A model generated the notes under the pieces. The model searched no databases. It was not told the DNA's origin and worked only from the letters and a program-made list of their open reading frames with translations. From Pseudoalteromonas rubra (GTDB taxonomy: Bacteria; Pseudomonadota; Gammaproteobacteria; Enterobacterales; Alteromonadaceae), in NCBI RefSeq assembly GCF_005887115.1, contig NZ_PNCJ01000004.1, positions 31,085-95,084 of the forward strand: 64,000 bases of DNA, in the 5' to 3' direction. Both the position numbers and the translations under genes were made by a program. Each line of letters starts with the position of its first letter. Positions within the stretch are counted from its first letter, which is position 1. This document shows, in pieces, positions 8,235-16,860 of this stretch.

Positions 8235-9209
8235 ATGAACAACGAGTTTACTTTTACAGTCAAAAGCCTCATTTTTGATGAGCATTATCGTCCGTCAGAC
8301 AATACACGGATCACAACCAACTTTGCTAACCTGGCCAGAGGGGAAAGTCGTCAGGCGAACTTGCGTAATGCATTAAAGATGATCGATAACCGTTTTAATG
8401 CACTGGCGAACTGGGACAATCCAAACGGTGACCGTTATGCCATTGAGCTGGAGATCATCTCGGTAGACATTGACATTGCGGGCAGCGGCGAAGCTTTTCC
8501 TTCTATCGAAGTACTGAAAACCAACATTATTGACCATAAAACCGGGGAACGCACCGAAGGCATCGTCGGCAACAACTTTTCATCTTATGTGCGCGACTAC
8601 GATTTCAGTGTGGTTCTGCTCGATCACAATAAAGGTAAACCGCAGTTCAGCATCCCCGAAGGCTTTGGTGAATTGCACGGCAAGTTGTTTAAGCACTTTG
8701 TGAACTCCAGTGCCTATCAACAAAACTTTAAAAAGCGACCGGTGATCTGTCTGAGTGTGTCGGACAGCAAAACCTACGTCAGAACCGAAAACCAGCATCC
8801 GGTACTGGGCTTTGAATATGAGCCAAATGAGTCGTCGCTGACCGAGCAATACTTTAAGAAAATGGGGTTGCAGGTGCGCTATTTTATGCCGCCAAACAGT
8901 GTTGCCCCGCTGGCGTTTTACTTCTTTGGCGACTTGCTGAATGACTACACCAATCTGGAGCTGATCAGCACCATCAGCACGATGGAGACGTTCCAGAAAA
9001 TCTATCGCCCGGAGATTTATAACGCCAATGCAGTGGCCGGCAGACGCTACCAGCCAAACCTCAAAAACCAGGATCACTCACTGACGCAAATTGTGTACGA
9101 CCGTGAAGAGCGTAGCAGGCTGGCGGTGGAGCAGGGTAAATTTGCCCATGAGCATTTTATCAAACCTTACCAGACTGTACTTGAGCAGTGGTCGGCGAAT
9201 TACGCCTGA
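8235..9209 (+). CDS. mesX: MesX (DUF1852), partner of methionine synthase MesD
   Basis: 324 residues matching DUF1852 over the full length (MNNEFTFTVKSLIFDEHY start, then NFANLARGESRQANLRNALKMID-type motif and the GFEYEPNESSLTEQYFKKMG segment). Known of the family: DUF1852 proteins occur beside a short MetE-like protein and are needed for it to make methionine without folates, in an oxygen-dependent way (the MesD/MesX system). Exactly that neighbour follows 29 bases downstream. The biochemical role of MesX is not established. The unit probably answers to the MetJ-like operator at 7961-7990. Confidence 0.85.
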   Translation: MNNEFTFTVKSLIFDEHYRPSDNTRITTNFANLARGESRQANLRNALKMIDNRFNALANWDNPNGDRYAIELEIISVDIDIAGSGEAFPSIEVLKTNIIDHKTGERTEGIVGNNFSSYVRDYDFSVVLLDHNKGKPQFSIPEGFGELHGKLFKHFVNSSAYQQNFKKRPVICLSVSDSKTYVRTENQHPVLGFEYEPNESSLTEQYFKKMGLQVRYFMPPNSVAPLAFYFFGDLLNDYTNLELISTISTMETFQKIYRPEIYNANAVAGRRYQPNLKNQDHSLTQIVYDREERSRLAVEQGKFAHEHFIKPYQTVLEQWSANYA

Positions 9210-9238
9210 TAGTTAACGACAAAGAAGCGGCAGAAATT

Positions 9239-10285
9239 ATGAAAACACTTTTACCTACCTCCACTGCAGGCAGCTTGCCTAAACCTGCCTGGCTGGCACA
9301 ACCTGAGGTGCTTTGGTCGCCCTGGAAGCTTGAAGGACAGGCACTGGTTGACGGCAAACAAGATGCACTACGCGTGTCGTTGCAGGAACAGCAGCAGGCA
9401 GGGGTTGATATTGTCAGCGATGGCGAGCAAACCCGTCAGCACTTTGTGACCACCTTTATTGAACACCTGGACGGCGTGGATTTTGAAAACCGTAAAACGG
9501 TTAAAATTCGCAACCGGTACGATGCCAGTGTCCCAACCGTGGTTGGCCCCATCAGCCGCCAGAAGCCGGTGTTTGTTGCAGACGCTAAGTTTTTGCGCCA
9601 GCAAACCAGGCAGCCTATTAAGTGGGCGCTGCCCGGTCCGATGACCATGGTAGACACCTTGTACGACGACCATTACAAAAGCCGCGAAAAGCTGGCCTGG
9701 GAGTTCGCCAAGGTATTAAATCAGGAAGCCAAAGAGCTGGAGGCGGCCGGTGTTGACATCATTCAGTTTGATGAGCCGGCGTTTAATGTATTCTTTGATG
9801 AAGTGAATGACTGGGGCATAGCCTGCCTTGAGCGTGCCATTGAAGGGTTGAAGTGCGAAACGGCCGTACACATTTGCTATGGCTACGGCATTAAAGCCAA
9901 CACTGACTGGAAAAAAACCTTGGGTTCGCAGTGGCGTCAGTACGAGGAAGTGTTGCCTAAGTTGCAAAAGTCGAACATAGATATTATCTCGCTGGAGTGC
10001 CATAACTCGCGGGTGCCGGTTGAGCTATTATCTCTGGTGCGCGGCAAAAAGGTCATGGTCGGTGCCATTGATGTGGCGACGGATACGATAGAAACGCCAG
10101 AAGAAGTCGCAGCAACACTCAGAGAAGCCCTCAGATATGTGGATGCCGATAAGCTTTACCCCTGCACTAACTGTGGCATGGCACCGCTTGCACGGGAAGT
10201 GGCCCGGGGCAAATTAAATGCCCTCAGTGCCGGGGCTGAAATTGTGCGTCAGGAAATTCTCAGCGCACAGCGACCAGTCGCCTAG
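9239..10285 (+). CDS. mesD: MesD, folate-independent methionine synthase (core MetE family)
   Basis: 348 residues, about half the length of MetE, corresponding to its C-terminal catalytic barrel. Zinc-ligand motifs are visible in order: His and Cys in AVHICYGYG, Glu in ISLECHNS and Cys in PCTNCGMAPL. The start reads LLPTSTAGSLPKPAWL, as in the core-MetE group. The family transfers a methyl group to homocysteine; MesD members work with MesX and oxygen from a methyl donor that is not settled. The ATG at 9239 is chosen because it opens the conserved N-terminus; an upstream in-frame start (9188) overlaps mesX. Confidence 0.88.
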   Translation: MKTLLPTSTAGSLPKPAWLAQPEVLWSPWKLEGQALVDGKQDALRVSLQEQQQAGVDIVSDGEQTRQHFVTTFIEHLDGVDFENRKTVKIRNRYDASVPTVVGPISRQKPVFVADAKFLRQQTRQPIKWALPGPMTMVDTLYDDHYKSREKLAWEFAKVLNQEAKELEAAGVDIIQFDEPAFNVFFDEVNDWGIACLERAIEGLKCETAVHICYGYGIKANTDWKKTLGSQWRQYEEVLPKLQKSNIDIISLECHNSRVPVELLSLVRGKKVMVGAIDVATDTIETPEEVAATLREALRYVDADKLYPCTNCGMAPLAREVARGKLNALSAGAEIVRQEILSAQRPVA

Positions 10286-10313
10286 TCAGGCTCGCACGCT
10301 GGCTCTTTTATTT
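10283..10313 (+). terminator. Possible terminator after mesD
   Basis: AGTCAG - GCTCGCACG - CTGGCT can form a 6-bp stem (one G-T wobble), followed by CTTTTATTT. The stem is short, so this is tentative. It starts at the mesD stop codon. Confidence 0.4.
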
Positions 10314-10416
10314 GATGTCGATTATGTTTTACGGTAACTGTATAGGATGACGCGCACACTGATCTTGCGCCCTGGCAATACCGTATCATAGTTTGATTGA
10401 ATTTTAAGGAGTTAGA

Positions 10417-11466
10417 ATGCGCCTATTCTCTGCAAGTCGGGTCTTTATGGTAATTACAGCTGTGTTGCTATCGGGATCGCTTGGGGCAGAGCAAAACGTT
10501 GAGCCTCGGACACCATTTAGCTGGTCGGCCGGGCCCGACTTACCTATTGCGCTGCAGGAAGTGTATCCTGCGGTTTTTAACAAGCGTATTTTTGTTGGGG
10601 GCGGTTTTACGCCTTCCGATCTCCCGTCGTTTTCTGATTTAGGTCCCACCACTGACGTGTTTTTACTTCACCCGGCCCACGCGCGCTGGACCAAAGCCCC
10701 TGCTTTGCCCGCAGCCCGGCATCACCTGGGTATGGTCGCTAATCAGCATTTTTTGTATGCCATCGGTGGTTTTACGGGGGCTAAGGATGATGCCTGGCAA
10801 ATCCAGCGCTCGGTCTTCAGGCTCGATGGCAATATGCAGGGCTGGCGCAACGCACCGTCTTTACCCATACCGCTTGCCGAATCTGTGTATGCCAGCGTGG
10901 GCAAAAACATTCATGTGATTGGCGGTAAAACGCCCAGCCGGGACAGCGGTAAAAACATGGATACCGACGCACACTATGTGCTGGTTAACAACGCCTACTG
11001 GCGTAAAGTCAAGTCGGCAAGTGTGGCGCGCAATTCCGCCGCCAGCGCGGTGATTGGTCATAAAATTTATGTGATTGGCGGACGCACCAGTGGCAAAGAG
11101 GGCGTTAACCTCAGCCACGCCGAGGTTTATAATACCAAAACGGATAGCTGGTCACCGATTGCACCTTTACCTGTTGCATCGGCCGGGCTGTCGGCCAGTG
11201 TGCTGGATGGCAAAATTATTGTGTCGGGTGGCGAGGTGTTTGGCCCCAATGGGGACTGGCAGGCAGGTAAAGCCCTTGATGATGTGTGGGCATACGATCC
11301 GCAAACGGATCTATGGCAGGCACTGCCCAGCTTGCCGCAACCGCGCCATGGTCATGGTTCAGTCTCGTTTAACGAGCAGCTGCATATTATCGGAGGCGCT
11401 GCCAAAGTAGGGCCACAGGAAACCTTGTCGTCGACCATGACGCTGTCGATACAAGCAAGTGAATAA
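10417..11466 (+). CDS. Exported Kelch-repeat beta-propeller protein (NanM-like fold)
   Basis: 349 residues with a signal peptide (about 1-23) and six Kelch blades, each marked by a double glycine: IFVGGGF, LYAIGGF, IHVIGGK, IYVIGGR, IIVSGGE, LHIIGGA. The fold resembles periplasmic N-acetylneuraminate epimerases, but no sialic-acid genes are near, so the substrate is left open. AAGGAG (10406-10411) sits just before the ATG. It appears to be a single-gene unit, separated from mesD by about 130 bases. Confidence 0.75.
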   Translation: MRLFSASRVFMVITAVLLSGSLGAEQNVEPRTPFSWSAGPDLPIALQEVYPAVFNKRIFVGGGFTPSDLPSFSDLGPTTDVFLLHPAHARWTKAPALPAARHHLGMVANQHFLYAIGGFTGAKDDAWQIQRSVFRLDGNMQGWRNAPSLPIPLAESVYASVGKNIHVIGGKTPSRDSGKNMDTDAHYVLVNNAYWRKVKSASVARNSAASAVIGHKIYVIGGRTSGKEGVNLSHAEVYNTKTDSWSPIAPLPVASAGLSASVLDGKIIVSGGEVFGPNGDWQAGKALDDVWAYDPQTDLWQALPSLPQPRHGHGSVSFNEQLHIIGGAAKVGPQETLSSTMTLSIQASE

Positions 11467-11548
11467 CCAAGTAGGAAACGTCAGAGGTTGTGCCCGTTTA
11501 AAGTTACTTTGTGCTCTTGGGTATGGAGTCAATTGGCTTTTTGTACAA

Positions 11549-11734
11549 TCACTTTCTTCCACGCCTTGACGATCGTGACTGTTCCTTCTCAATAATTTTA
11601 GTTGCTGCCTTAGCAAACTCAAGGGACACCGCTCTATTTTGTTGAACGTGATCTATATCATCTATATGATCTATATCATCTATATTTGTGATAAAAGATT
11701 CTGGTTTTGCTTTAGAAAAAGAAAATAGTCCCAT
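11549..11734 (-). CDS. Small acidic/basic protein with DDIDHI repeat
   Basis: 61 residues, start 6 bases after the stop of the upstream membrane protein gene, so translated from the same message. It begins MGLFSFSKAKPESF, has an Asp/Ile/His repeat (DDIDHIDDIDHV) encoded by two exact 18-bp DNA repeats (11650-11685), and a basic tail (RSSRRGRK). No family is recognised. The short length and close coupling suggest an accessory protein of its neighbour. Confidence 0.55.
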   Translation of the reverse strand: MGLFSFSKAKPESFITNIDDIDHIDDIDHVQQNRAVSLEFAKAATKIIEKEQSRSSRRGRK

Positions 11735-11740
11735 ATAGAA

Positions 11741-12619
11741 TTACTCACTCATATTGCCTTTCTTAATTATAATTGAAGATACTAGTCCTGCAATTATATC
11801 TGCAGCCCCGCCTAAACAATCAATGTGTTTGGGTCCGAATACATTAATGTTCTTTGATGTTATAAACAATATGCCTAGCATGTTTTCATCTGTTCCATCC
11901 CAAGCATTTAGTCCAACAGCCATTAAGTTTTTTATTTCTTGAGGGTAATTTTTGTGGTTTTGCGTATTTGTTAGTATATTTAATTGAATTGATTTATCAA
12001 TATCATAACAAATGATTGCTCCTTTTCCTCCAGAGCGATCTCTCAGGTAGCTAGCTAATCCTGAATTTGCAGAAATAGGTTCAGAAGTTTTTGCTCTTGA
12101 AGGGCTTAGGCCTTCTGTTCTAGATACTGTTGTGTAGTATAGCTCCCCATCTTTTTCCGATATGATTCGTGTGATTACTTGGATATCTTTTTGAGGTATT
12201 AGCTCTTTAAATAAATCTTGTAAAGTATTGCAGGTATCATTTAATGCACCACTCAACGAAACATCATCTGGATTTTTGTTCAATCGAATGTGCCAGTCTC
12301 TTACTTTATGAGAAATTTGATGCGATAGGTACTTTACATTTAATGATCTGATAGTTCTCTTCCTTAAATAAAGTAAGCCAAAGAAACAAATTGATCCAAT
12401 TGCTAGTGAGATTATAGCTCCATTGAGCATTGCATCTTTAGCGGTTTCCCATGTTAGGGAATCTGTCCACCACGGAGATCCTGTTGTAGAAAAGAAAATT
12501 AACAAAGTTGGAATAATTATGCTGCTAAATGTGCCTGCGACAATCCCTCGCCAACGAACCAGCCCTTTGACCGTTTCGTCCCAACTTTCTCTACCATCGT
12601 AAAATATTCTTGCTGGCAT
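11741..12619 (-). CDS. Two-TM membrane protein with C-terminal GAF-like sensor region
   Basis: 292 residues. Two membrane spans (about residues 25-50 and 65-88) form a hairpin, followed by a helical linker and a soluble region from about 110 that resembles a GAF fold (ELYYTTVSRTEGL, GAIICYDID, MLGILFITSKN, then a final helix). The DNA is clearly more AT-rich than the flanking genes, suggesting a later arrival. It forms a two-gene unit with the 61-residue protein downstream. Function unknown; a membrane-linked sensor or defence effector is possible, but nothing catalytic is visible. Confidence 0.6.
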   Translation of the reverse strand: MPARIFYDGRESWDETVKGLVRWRGIVAGTFSSIIIPTLLIFFSTTGSPWWTDSLTWETAKDAMLNGAIISLAIGSICFFGLLYLRKRTIRSLNVKYLSHQISHKVRDWHIRLNKNPDDVSLSGALNDTCNTLQDLFKELIPQKDIQVITRIISEKDGELYYTTVSRTEGLSPSRAKTSEPISANSGLASYLRDRSGGKGAIICYDIDKSIQLNILTNTQNHKNYPQEIKNLMAVGLNAWDGTDENMLGILFITSKNINVFGPKHIDCLGGAADIIAGLVSSIIIKKGNMSE

Positions 12620-12995
12620 GGTTTTTCCGTTACTAAAATTTACACATTTTTAATCTAATATTCACTGCTATAATAGTCAATAGGTCTTCAATTATTGCGC
12701 TTTGCGTGAGTAGAAAATGTTTAAACTCAGTCGACAGGTTGCATTGCTTATGAGCTTCGAGAGTGTCTAATCCTCTGCAATCAACAGCATTTGGCCTTCA
12801 ATGACGTGCGGATTTACTTCATTGAAAGTTAATATTTATAATGTGATATAACCTCTGGACTGGTTTTGTAAACCTGTAAATGTTGTAGGAAGGCTAAAAA
12901 TTTTCGATGAAAGAGCTGATTGACTAAAAGAAAAGGCAAATAAGAATAAGTCAGCTCTAATATAGTGGGCAAGAACGTTGAATTTGATTTTCAGT
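12620..12995. other. AT-rich non-coding stretch
   Basis: About 375 bases without a supportable gene. The only structure noticed is an inverted repeat AGAGCTGA (12912-12919) / TCAGCTCT (12951-12958) with a 31-base gap. It lies just after the end of the displaced PLC tail and could be a weak transcript end. Confidence 0.3.
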
Positions 12996-13390
12996 TTAAG
13001 GCAAACAACTGGCCTTGGTGAAGAAGTATCTTACTTCGTAGTCTTCACAGGTGGTGTAACTGCTGCTTCCGCCATTGCTGGAGTTCCAGCAGGCAAAGCC
13101 AGAGCTGTTATTGACCAGGTTTTGCCCGGTCAGGCTTGAGTCCAGCTTGTTGCCTTTGACCCGTGCAATTACCCCTGCAACATCGCTGGTGCTGCAACTG
13201 GCGCCGATGTTACCCACTGACTGGTGGGAACTGAATAACTCATTATCGCCACTGGCAGGATCATCGCGGTCAAGCCAGTCAGTGGCATAGAGCCCGCCGT
13301 TAACCTGTGAACTGGCAATGCGATAAACGCCCAGTGAGTTCAGCTCTTTATTATCGGTGCCATGAAAGGCAAACAGTTGCTGGCTGAGTA
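12996..13390 (-). pseudogene. Frameshifted C-terminal part of the PI-PLC-like protein (WxxW domain)
   Basis: This frame continues the upstream gene in sense but not in phase. Around 13375-13390 the upstream frame reads GSCTTYSASNC and soon stops, while the other frame picks up QQLFAFHGTDNKELNSLGVYRI, the expected continuation of the jacalin-like region. It then encodes a domain matching the mucin-2/CILP WxxW family: ATDWLDRDDP, GDNELF, a central Cys, FACWNSS and CEDYEVRYFF at the end. A one-base change would restore a protein of about 720 residues. It could be a true frameshift mutation or a sequencing error. Confidence 0.7.
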
Positions 13391-15160
13391 GGTTGTACAA
13401 CTGCCAGACGAAGTACCGCCTTTGATTGACCTGCCATTGCTGGACGTCAGCTTCAGATAATACACCGTATCATAGCCATATTTGCCATCGTCTTTACAGA
13501 TCTGCAGGCTTTTTAGGTGCTCGCCCTTGCTGCTGTCAAAGGTGAGTTTATCACCCCAGCTACCACCGTTTCCGCCGTAGGTAACGCACATTTCTGATGT
13601 GCCCACACTGGCATGAGACAGGCTCTGTTTGGTTTCGTAACAGGCCTGGAAACCATCTACCCGATTGTTTGAGCGAACCCGCACTGAGCTGAGATTAAAG
13701 GTGCCGCCCACCAGGGCTTTACGTTTTAATAAGGCAATATCGTTAAAGCCATCGCCTTTATTGGTCGAACCCACCGCAGTATTTTTGACGTACTGCCAGT
13801 CGATATGCTCATCCGCGTTAGACAGCCAGAAATCATCGAACGCCTTGTAATAGTTCACCCAGTGGTGCTCTGCACTGGCACCTATGGTGTTTTGTAGTTG
13901 CACATGCTCATAGGCATTGAACGGCATCGCAAAGGTATAGCTGCCGCCCAAACTCTGACAATTCGCAAACCCCATCTCCCAGCTGCCCTTGCTGGTGGTC
14001 AGCTTCCAGTTACGATTGTCATCCACACAGGCGTGGTACTGATAGGTGGAGCAAGCCTTGTCGACAATAGCGGCATCACTTTCGAGGCTGGCACAGTCAC
14101 CCGAACCATTGGGCCGGTTCGATTTCCACGACCAGATAAAGTCTTCAATCTGGACTTCATTGGCACCATAGCCGCTGGCAGCGCTGGTGTTATTGGCCTC
14201 GACCAGCGCAAGTTCGAGAATTTGCGCGCCTTTGTTGGCCCACTTGCTGATCACATTGCTGCCAGTTTTACTTGAACTGGGACCATCCGGATTAAGCTGC
14301 GTCGCGCCATCAATGATCACTGTCATGTTGTTGGCCAGATAATGCGCGGTCTGATCGCCGTTCATACACTCATTGCTGCCGTTCTGGCAAAACGGTTGAT
14401 TGCTTTGCAGATTGCCACTGGCATCGAAGGCATCGACGCCGATAAATACGGTATTCCAGAATTTAGAGTAACTGCCACTGCTGTGATAGGAACACAGGTT
14501 GCTGTGATCCCTGGGTGTTTGCACCACCGCGACCAGCTGCTTACCCGCTGCCAGAATGTCGCGTTTGGTGAGGTGCGACACCGGCAAAGAGGCACAGCTT
14601 TTATCGGCATAGCCCCAGTCAGAGGGCATCAGCAAATAATCACCGATGTCTTTTTGCAGGCGCTCGCCAATTTTGTTGTGCCAGTTTTTATGGTCGTTAT
14701 GTTTGTACGATTCGATTTTCAGTAACACCACTTCGTCCGGGTTGTCTTTCAGAAAGTCTTTAATGTCGTCTAACCCTTCCGACAGCTTTGCATGAAAGCT
14801 TGAACAAATGGCTTTATTTTCCAGCGAGTTGTGGCACAGCATAGGGGTTGAATCAAAGGTGCCTTCCGGGTAAATATCAAATTCCATCACCCGTATGCCG
14901 CGTTTTAGCAGACTTTTGGGGGAATAGTACTGATTCACATCGGTATACGTACCTTTGCTCCAGGCATGTGAGGCATAGGCATTGTGCGCCCCGGCCCACA
15001 GAGTTTTAGAAAAAGGTGCAAAGTTATCTATCTGCCCTTGCAGATCCAGGCGGGTGACTTTCTCATCATCGGTATCTATTGCGGCATGCACCGTAAACGA
15101 TGCGCCAGATGCCGCGACTGCACCTGCCAGCAGCAACGCCAGTGTATTGCTTAGTTTCAT
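13340..15160 (-). CDS. Secreted phosphatidylinositol-specific phospholipase C-like protein with lectin-like domains
   Basis: 606 residues as encoded. A signal peptide (about 1-26) is followed by a PI-PLC X-type domain: catalytic-type His in WAGAHNAY (about 58) and LCHNS (about 110), with VVLLKIES after it. Next come a Cys-containing lectin-like region (about 370-470) and a jacalin-like strand region (about 515-595: GGNGGSWGD, YYLKLTSSNGRSI). The family cleaves glycerophosphoinositides; here it would act outside the cell. The frame stops early; the missing WxxW domain lies in another frame just downstream (12996-13390). Confidence 0.75.
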   Translation of the reverse strand: MKLSNTLALLLAGAVAASGASFTVHAAIDTDDEKVTRLDLQGQIDNFAPFSKTLWAGAHNAYASHAWSKGTYTDVNQYYSPKSLLKRGIRVMEFDIYPEGTFDSTPMLCHNSLENKAICSSFHAKLSEGLDDIKDFLKDNPDEVVLLKIESYKHNDHKNWHNKIGERLQKDIGDYLLMPSDWGYADKSCASLPVSHLTKRDILAAGKQLVAVVQTPRDHSNLCSYHSSGSYSKFWNTVFIGVDAFDASGNLQSNQPFCQNGSNECMNGDQTAHYLANNMTVIIDGATQLNPDGPSSSKTGSNVISKWANKGAQILELALVEANNTSAASGYGANEVQIEDFIWSWKSNRPNGSGDCASLESDAAIVDKACSTYQYHACVDDNRNWKLTTSKGSWEMGFANCQSLGGSYTFAMPFNAYEHVQLQNTIGASAEHHWVNYYKAFDDFWLSNADEHIDWQYVKNTAVGSTNKGDGFNDIALLKRKALVGGTFNLSSVRVRSNNRVDGFQACYETKQSLSHASVGTSEMCVTYGGNGGSWGDKLTFDSSKGEHLKSLQICKDDGKYGYDTVYYLKLTSSNGRSIKGGTSSGSCTTYSASNCLPFMAPIIKS

Positions 15161-15548
15161 GGTAAAAATCCTCTCCTTTTAGTGTGAAGCTGGTCCTTAA
15201 TCAGAGTGCCGTTTACGCACCCCGTACGAGCAACCGCGGCAAATATAGGCTTCAAAAGTGCAATAAGTGTGAAGATGAGAGTTTTAGCTCTAATTGTGAT
15301 TGGTTTGAGTATTTCCAGCCTCTTTTTGTAGTGAGAAAAAGACCTAACCTTGGTACGCGGGTAGTTTTATGGAAAAAGTAAACGGAATGTATTTCAAAAA
15401 CTGTAGTAGAAATGAAGGCATGAGAACGGGGAAATTACTAATATGCAGCTCGGTATTTTGCTGCTATTACGAACTCGACAAACCTCTTCATTATCCGGCA
15501 GCTTGCCAGCCTACAGCACTATTATGTCCTGCTAACGTCGAACTTAAC
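15161..15548. other. Non-coding upstream region of the PLC gene
   Basis: About 390 bases. Short open frames here have no ribosome-binding sites or family features. It probably holds the PLC promoter; no clear operator was seen. Confidence 0.35.
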
Positions 15549-15740
15549 CGTCATCCCGGACGCGTGCGGGCCGGGATCTATTAACCAGCAATTCTGCGGC
15601 TTCTTCTGGTCGCGGACCTAACCAACCCTGCTGTCGTCCCGGACGCGTGCGAGCCGGGATCTATTAACCAGCAATACTGTGGCTCCTTCCGGTCACGAAC
15701 CCAACCAACCCCACTGCCATCCCGGACGCGTGCGAGCATG
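15549..15740. repeat. REP-like 83-bp-period repeat, cluster 1
   Basis: Two full units and one partial. Each begins TCATCCCGGACGCGTGCGAG-CCGGGATCTA, an imperfect palindrome with arms TCCCGG/CCGGGA, followed by a spacer that includes ACCAACCC. Unit starts at 15551, 15634 and 15717 are exactly 83 bases apart. The same element recurs at 21870, 23275, 24911, 26545, 29621 and 30259. It lies between the PLC gene and the YcaO operon end. Confidence 0.85.
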
Positions 15741-15874
15741 CAATGCAGCGGTATCTTGCTCTCACAGAGAGGTAATTCATGGCGAATCACCCAAATCCCT
15801 CAGATATACTCTAAATTGAAATTCGACTTTTATTTTCCACCAGGCGCTAAATGCACCCGATGGAAAGCACATAA

Positions 15875-16846
15875 TTATGCGGCGCAGTCGTCTTTGGCCC
15901 GGGGCTGTAATTCCATTAGCACAGCCTGCCACAACCCGCTCAGGGCTAATAAATAATCTGGCTGCTGGTATACCGGCTGTGTTTCGCCTTGTACTGTGGC
16001 TGCTAATGTCGCAATGGCGGCAAGGTTGCACTGATCTCTGTGGCCCATGAGCTGTTGTTTGTCCATGGGCGCAAGCTCAACAGGCATATAGGTTCGCCAG
16101 GTCTCAACTGGCAGGCTTTGGCTGGAAGGAAACCAGCTTAACGGGCCGGTGGTTTCACTGAGTGTTAAGGTGCCATGCGGAAATAGCGCAGAGCACTGAT
16201 GGTTTAAAAAAGTCGCGCTGCCGTCATCCTCAGCGGACGAAAAGTTCTGGCACAAGAGCGAGATTGTGAGGTTGTCGGTTTTGAGCATAACCGGCTGAAA
16301 CGCCATAGGCTCGCCGCCGTATTTGATGACCTCGAGTCCTGCAAACCCACCGAGTGCACGGCCCAACAGATCCAGCGCAGAATAAAGCGTTCTTAAATTA
16401 GCGCCCATGGCATAATGCATACAGCTAAATCCTTGCTGATACGCGCTCAGGATTGATTGTAAAAATGCCTGGGGGGCGTAGAGGTCGGCAAAGTGACCAT
16501 TGACGTGAAAATACACCTGATGCTGCTCGGCAAGTGCCAGTGCTTTTTGTACAAATGCCTGGTCAACGGGGTGCTCACATAACACGGAGACGCCTTGCTT
16601 TAACAGAGATAATACGATGGCCTGGCCAGCGTCGCCCGATACTGCGACACATGCGATATCAATGGAATCAGCCGGTACTGTGGCAACATCCGTGTAATAG
16701 GGCACGCCCAGTTGCTGTGCAATCTGCTGAGAATGTTCACTGCCTTTTGACAGGACACCCACACAGGTGAAGCTGTCTTGTGGAAATTGGGTTAAAGCGC
16801 GAATATAGGTGGAACCGTAGTGGGTACCACAAACGAGTACTTTCAT
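15875..16846 (-). CDS. Thiazolinyl imide reductase-like oxidoreductase (Gfo/Idh/MocA superfamily)
   Basis: 323 residues. The N-terminal Rossmann fold (MKVLVCGTHYGSTYIRAL) and the block VGVLSKGSEHSQQIA, LGVPYYTDV, DIACVAV and VLCEHPV match thiazolinyl imide reductases such as those of yersiniabactin and pyochelin assembly, which reduce a thiazoline ring to thiazolidine using NADPH. There are no siderophore genes here; instead the start lies 14 bases after the stop of the YcaO cyclodehydratase, and a Cys-rich protein is encoded just upstream. The inferred role is reduction of YcaO-made azolines in that protein. Family placement is fairly good, the substrate is inference. Confidence 0.75.
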   Translation of the reverse strand: MKVLVCGTHYGSTYIRALTQFPQDSFTCVGVLSKGSEHSQQIAQQLGVPYYTDVATVPADSIDIACVAVSGDAGQAIVLSLLKQGVSVLCEHPVDQAFVQKALALAEQHQVYFHVNGHFADLYAPQAFLQSILSAYQQGFSCMHYAMGANLRTLYSALDLLGRALGGFAGLEVIKYGGEPMAFQPVMLKTDNLTISLLCQNFSSAEDDGSATFLNHQCSALFPHGTLTLSETTGPLSWFPSSQSLPVETWRTYMPVELAPMDKQQLMGHRDQCNLAAIATLAATVQGETQPVYQQPDYLLALSGLWQAVLMELQPRAKDDCAA

Positions 16847-16860
16847 AATATTGTCCTTTT

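Noticed and set aside
8076..8285. 69-residue minus-strand open frame upstream of mesX
   Set aside because: No ribosome-binding site or family likeness; it overlaps the mesX leader and start.
15184..15584. Two short plus-strand open frames after the PLC gene start
   Set aside because: They lack starts with ribosome-binding sites, one runs into the REP-like unit, and their translations show no domain-like pattern.
15549..15740. CRISPR-like array from the regular 83-bp spacing
   Set aside because: The sequence between palindromes is itself repeated between units, so there are no distinct spacers, and the element is dispersed over many sites.
15875..16846. Siderophore (yersiniabactin/pyochelin-like) biosynthesis locus
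   Set aside because: Only the reductase resembles that pathway; there are no NRPS, salicylate or uptake genes nearby, and the gene is in the YcaO operon.
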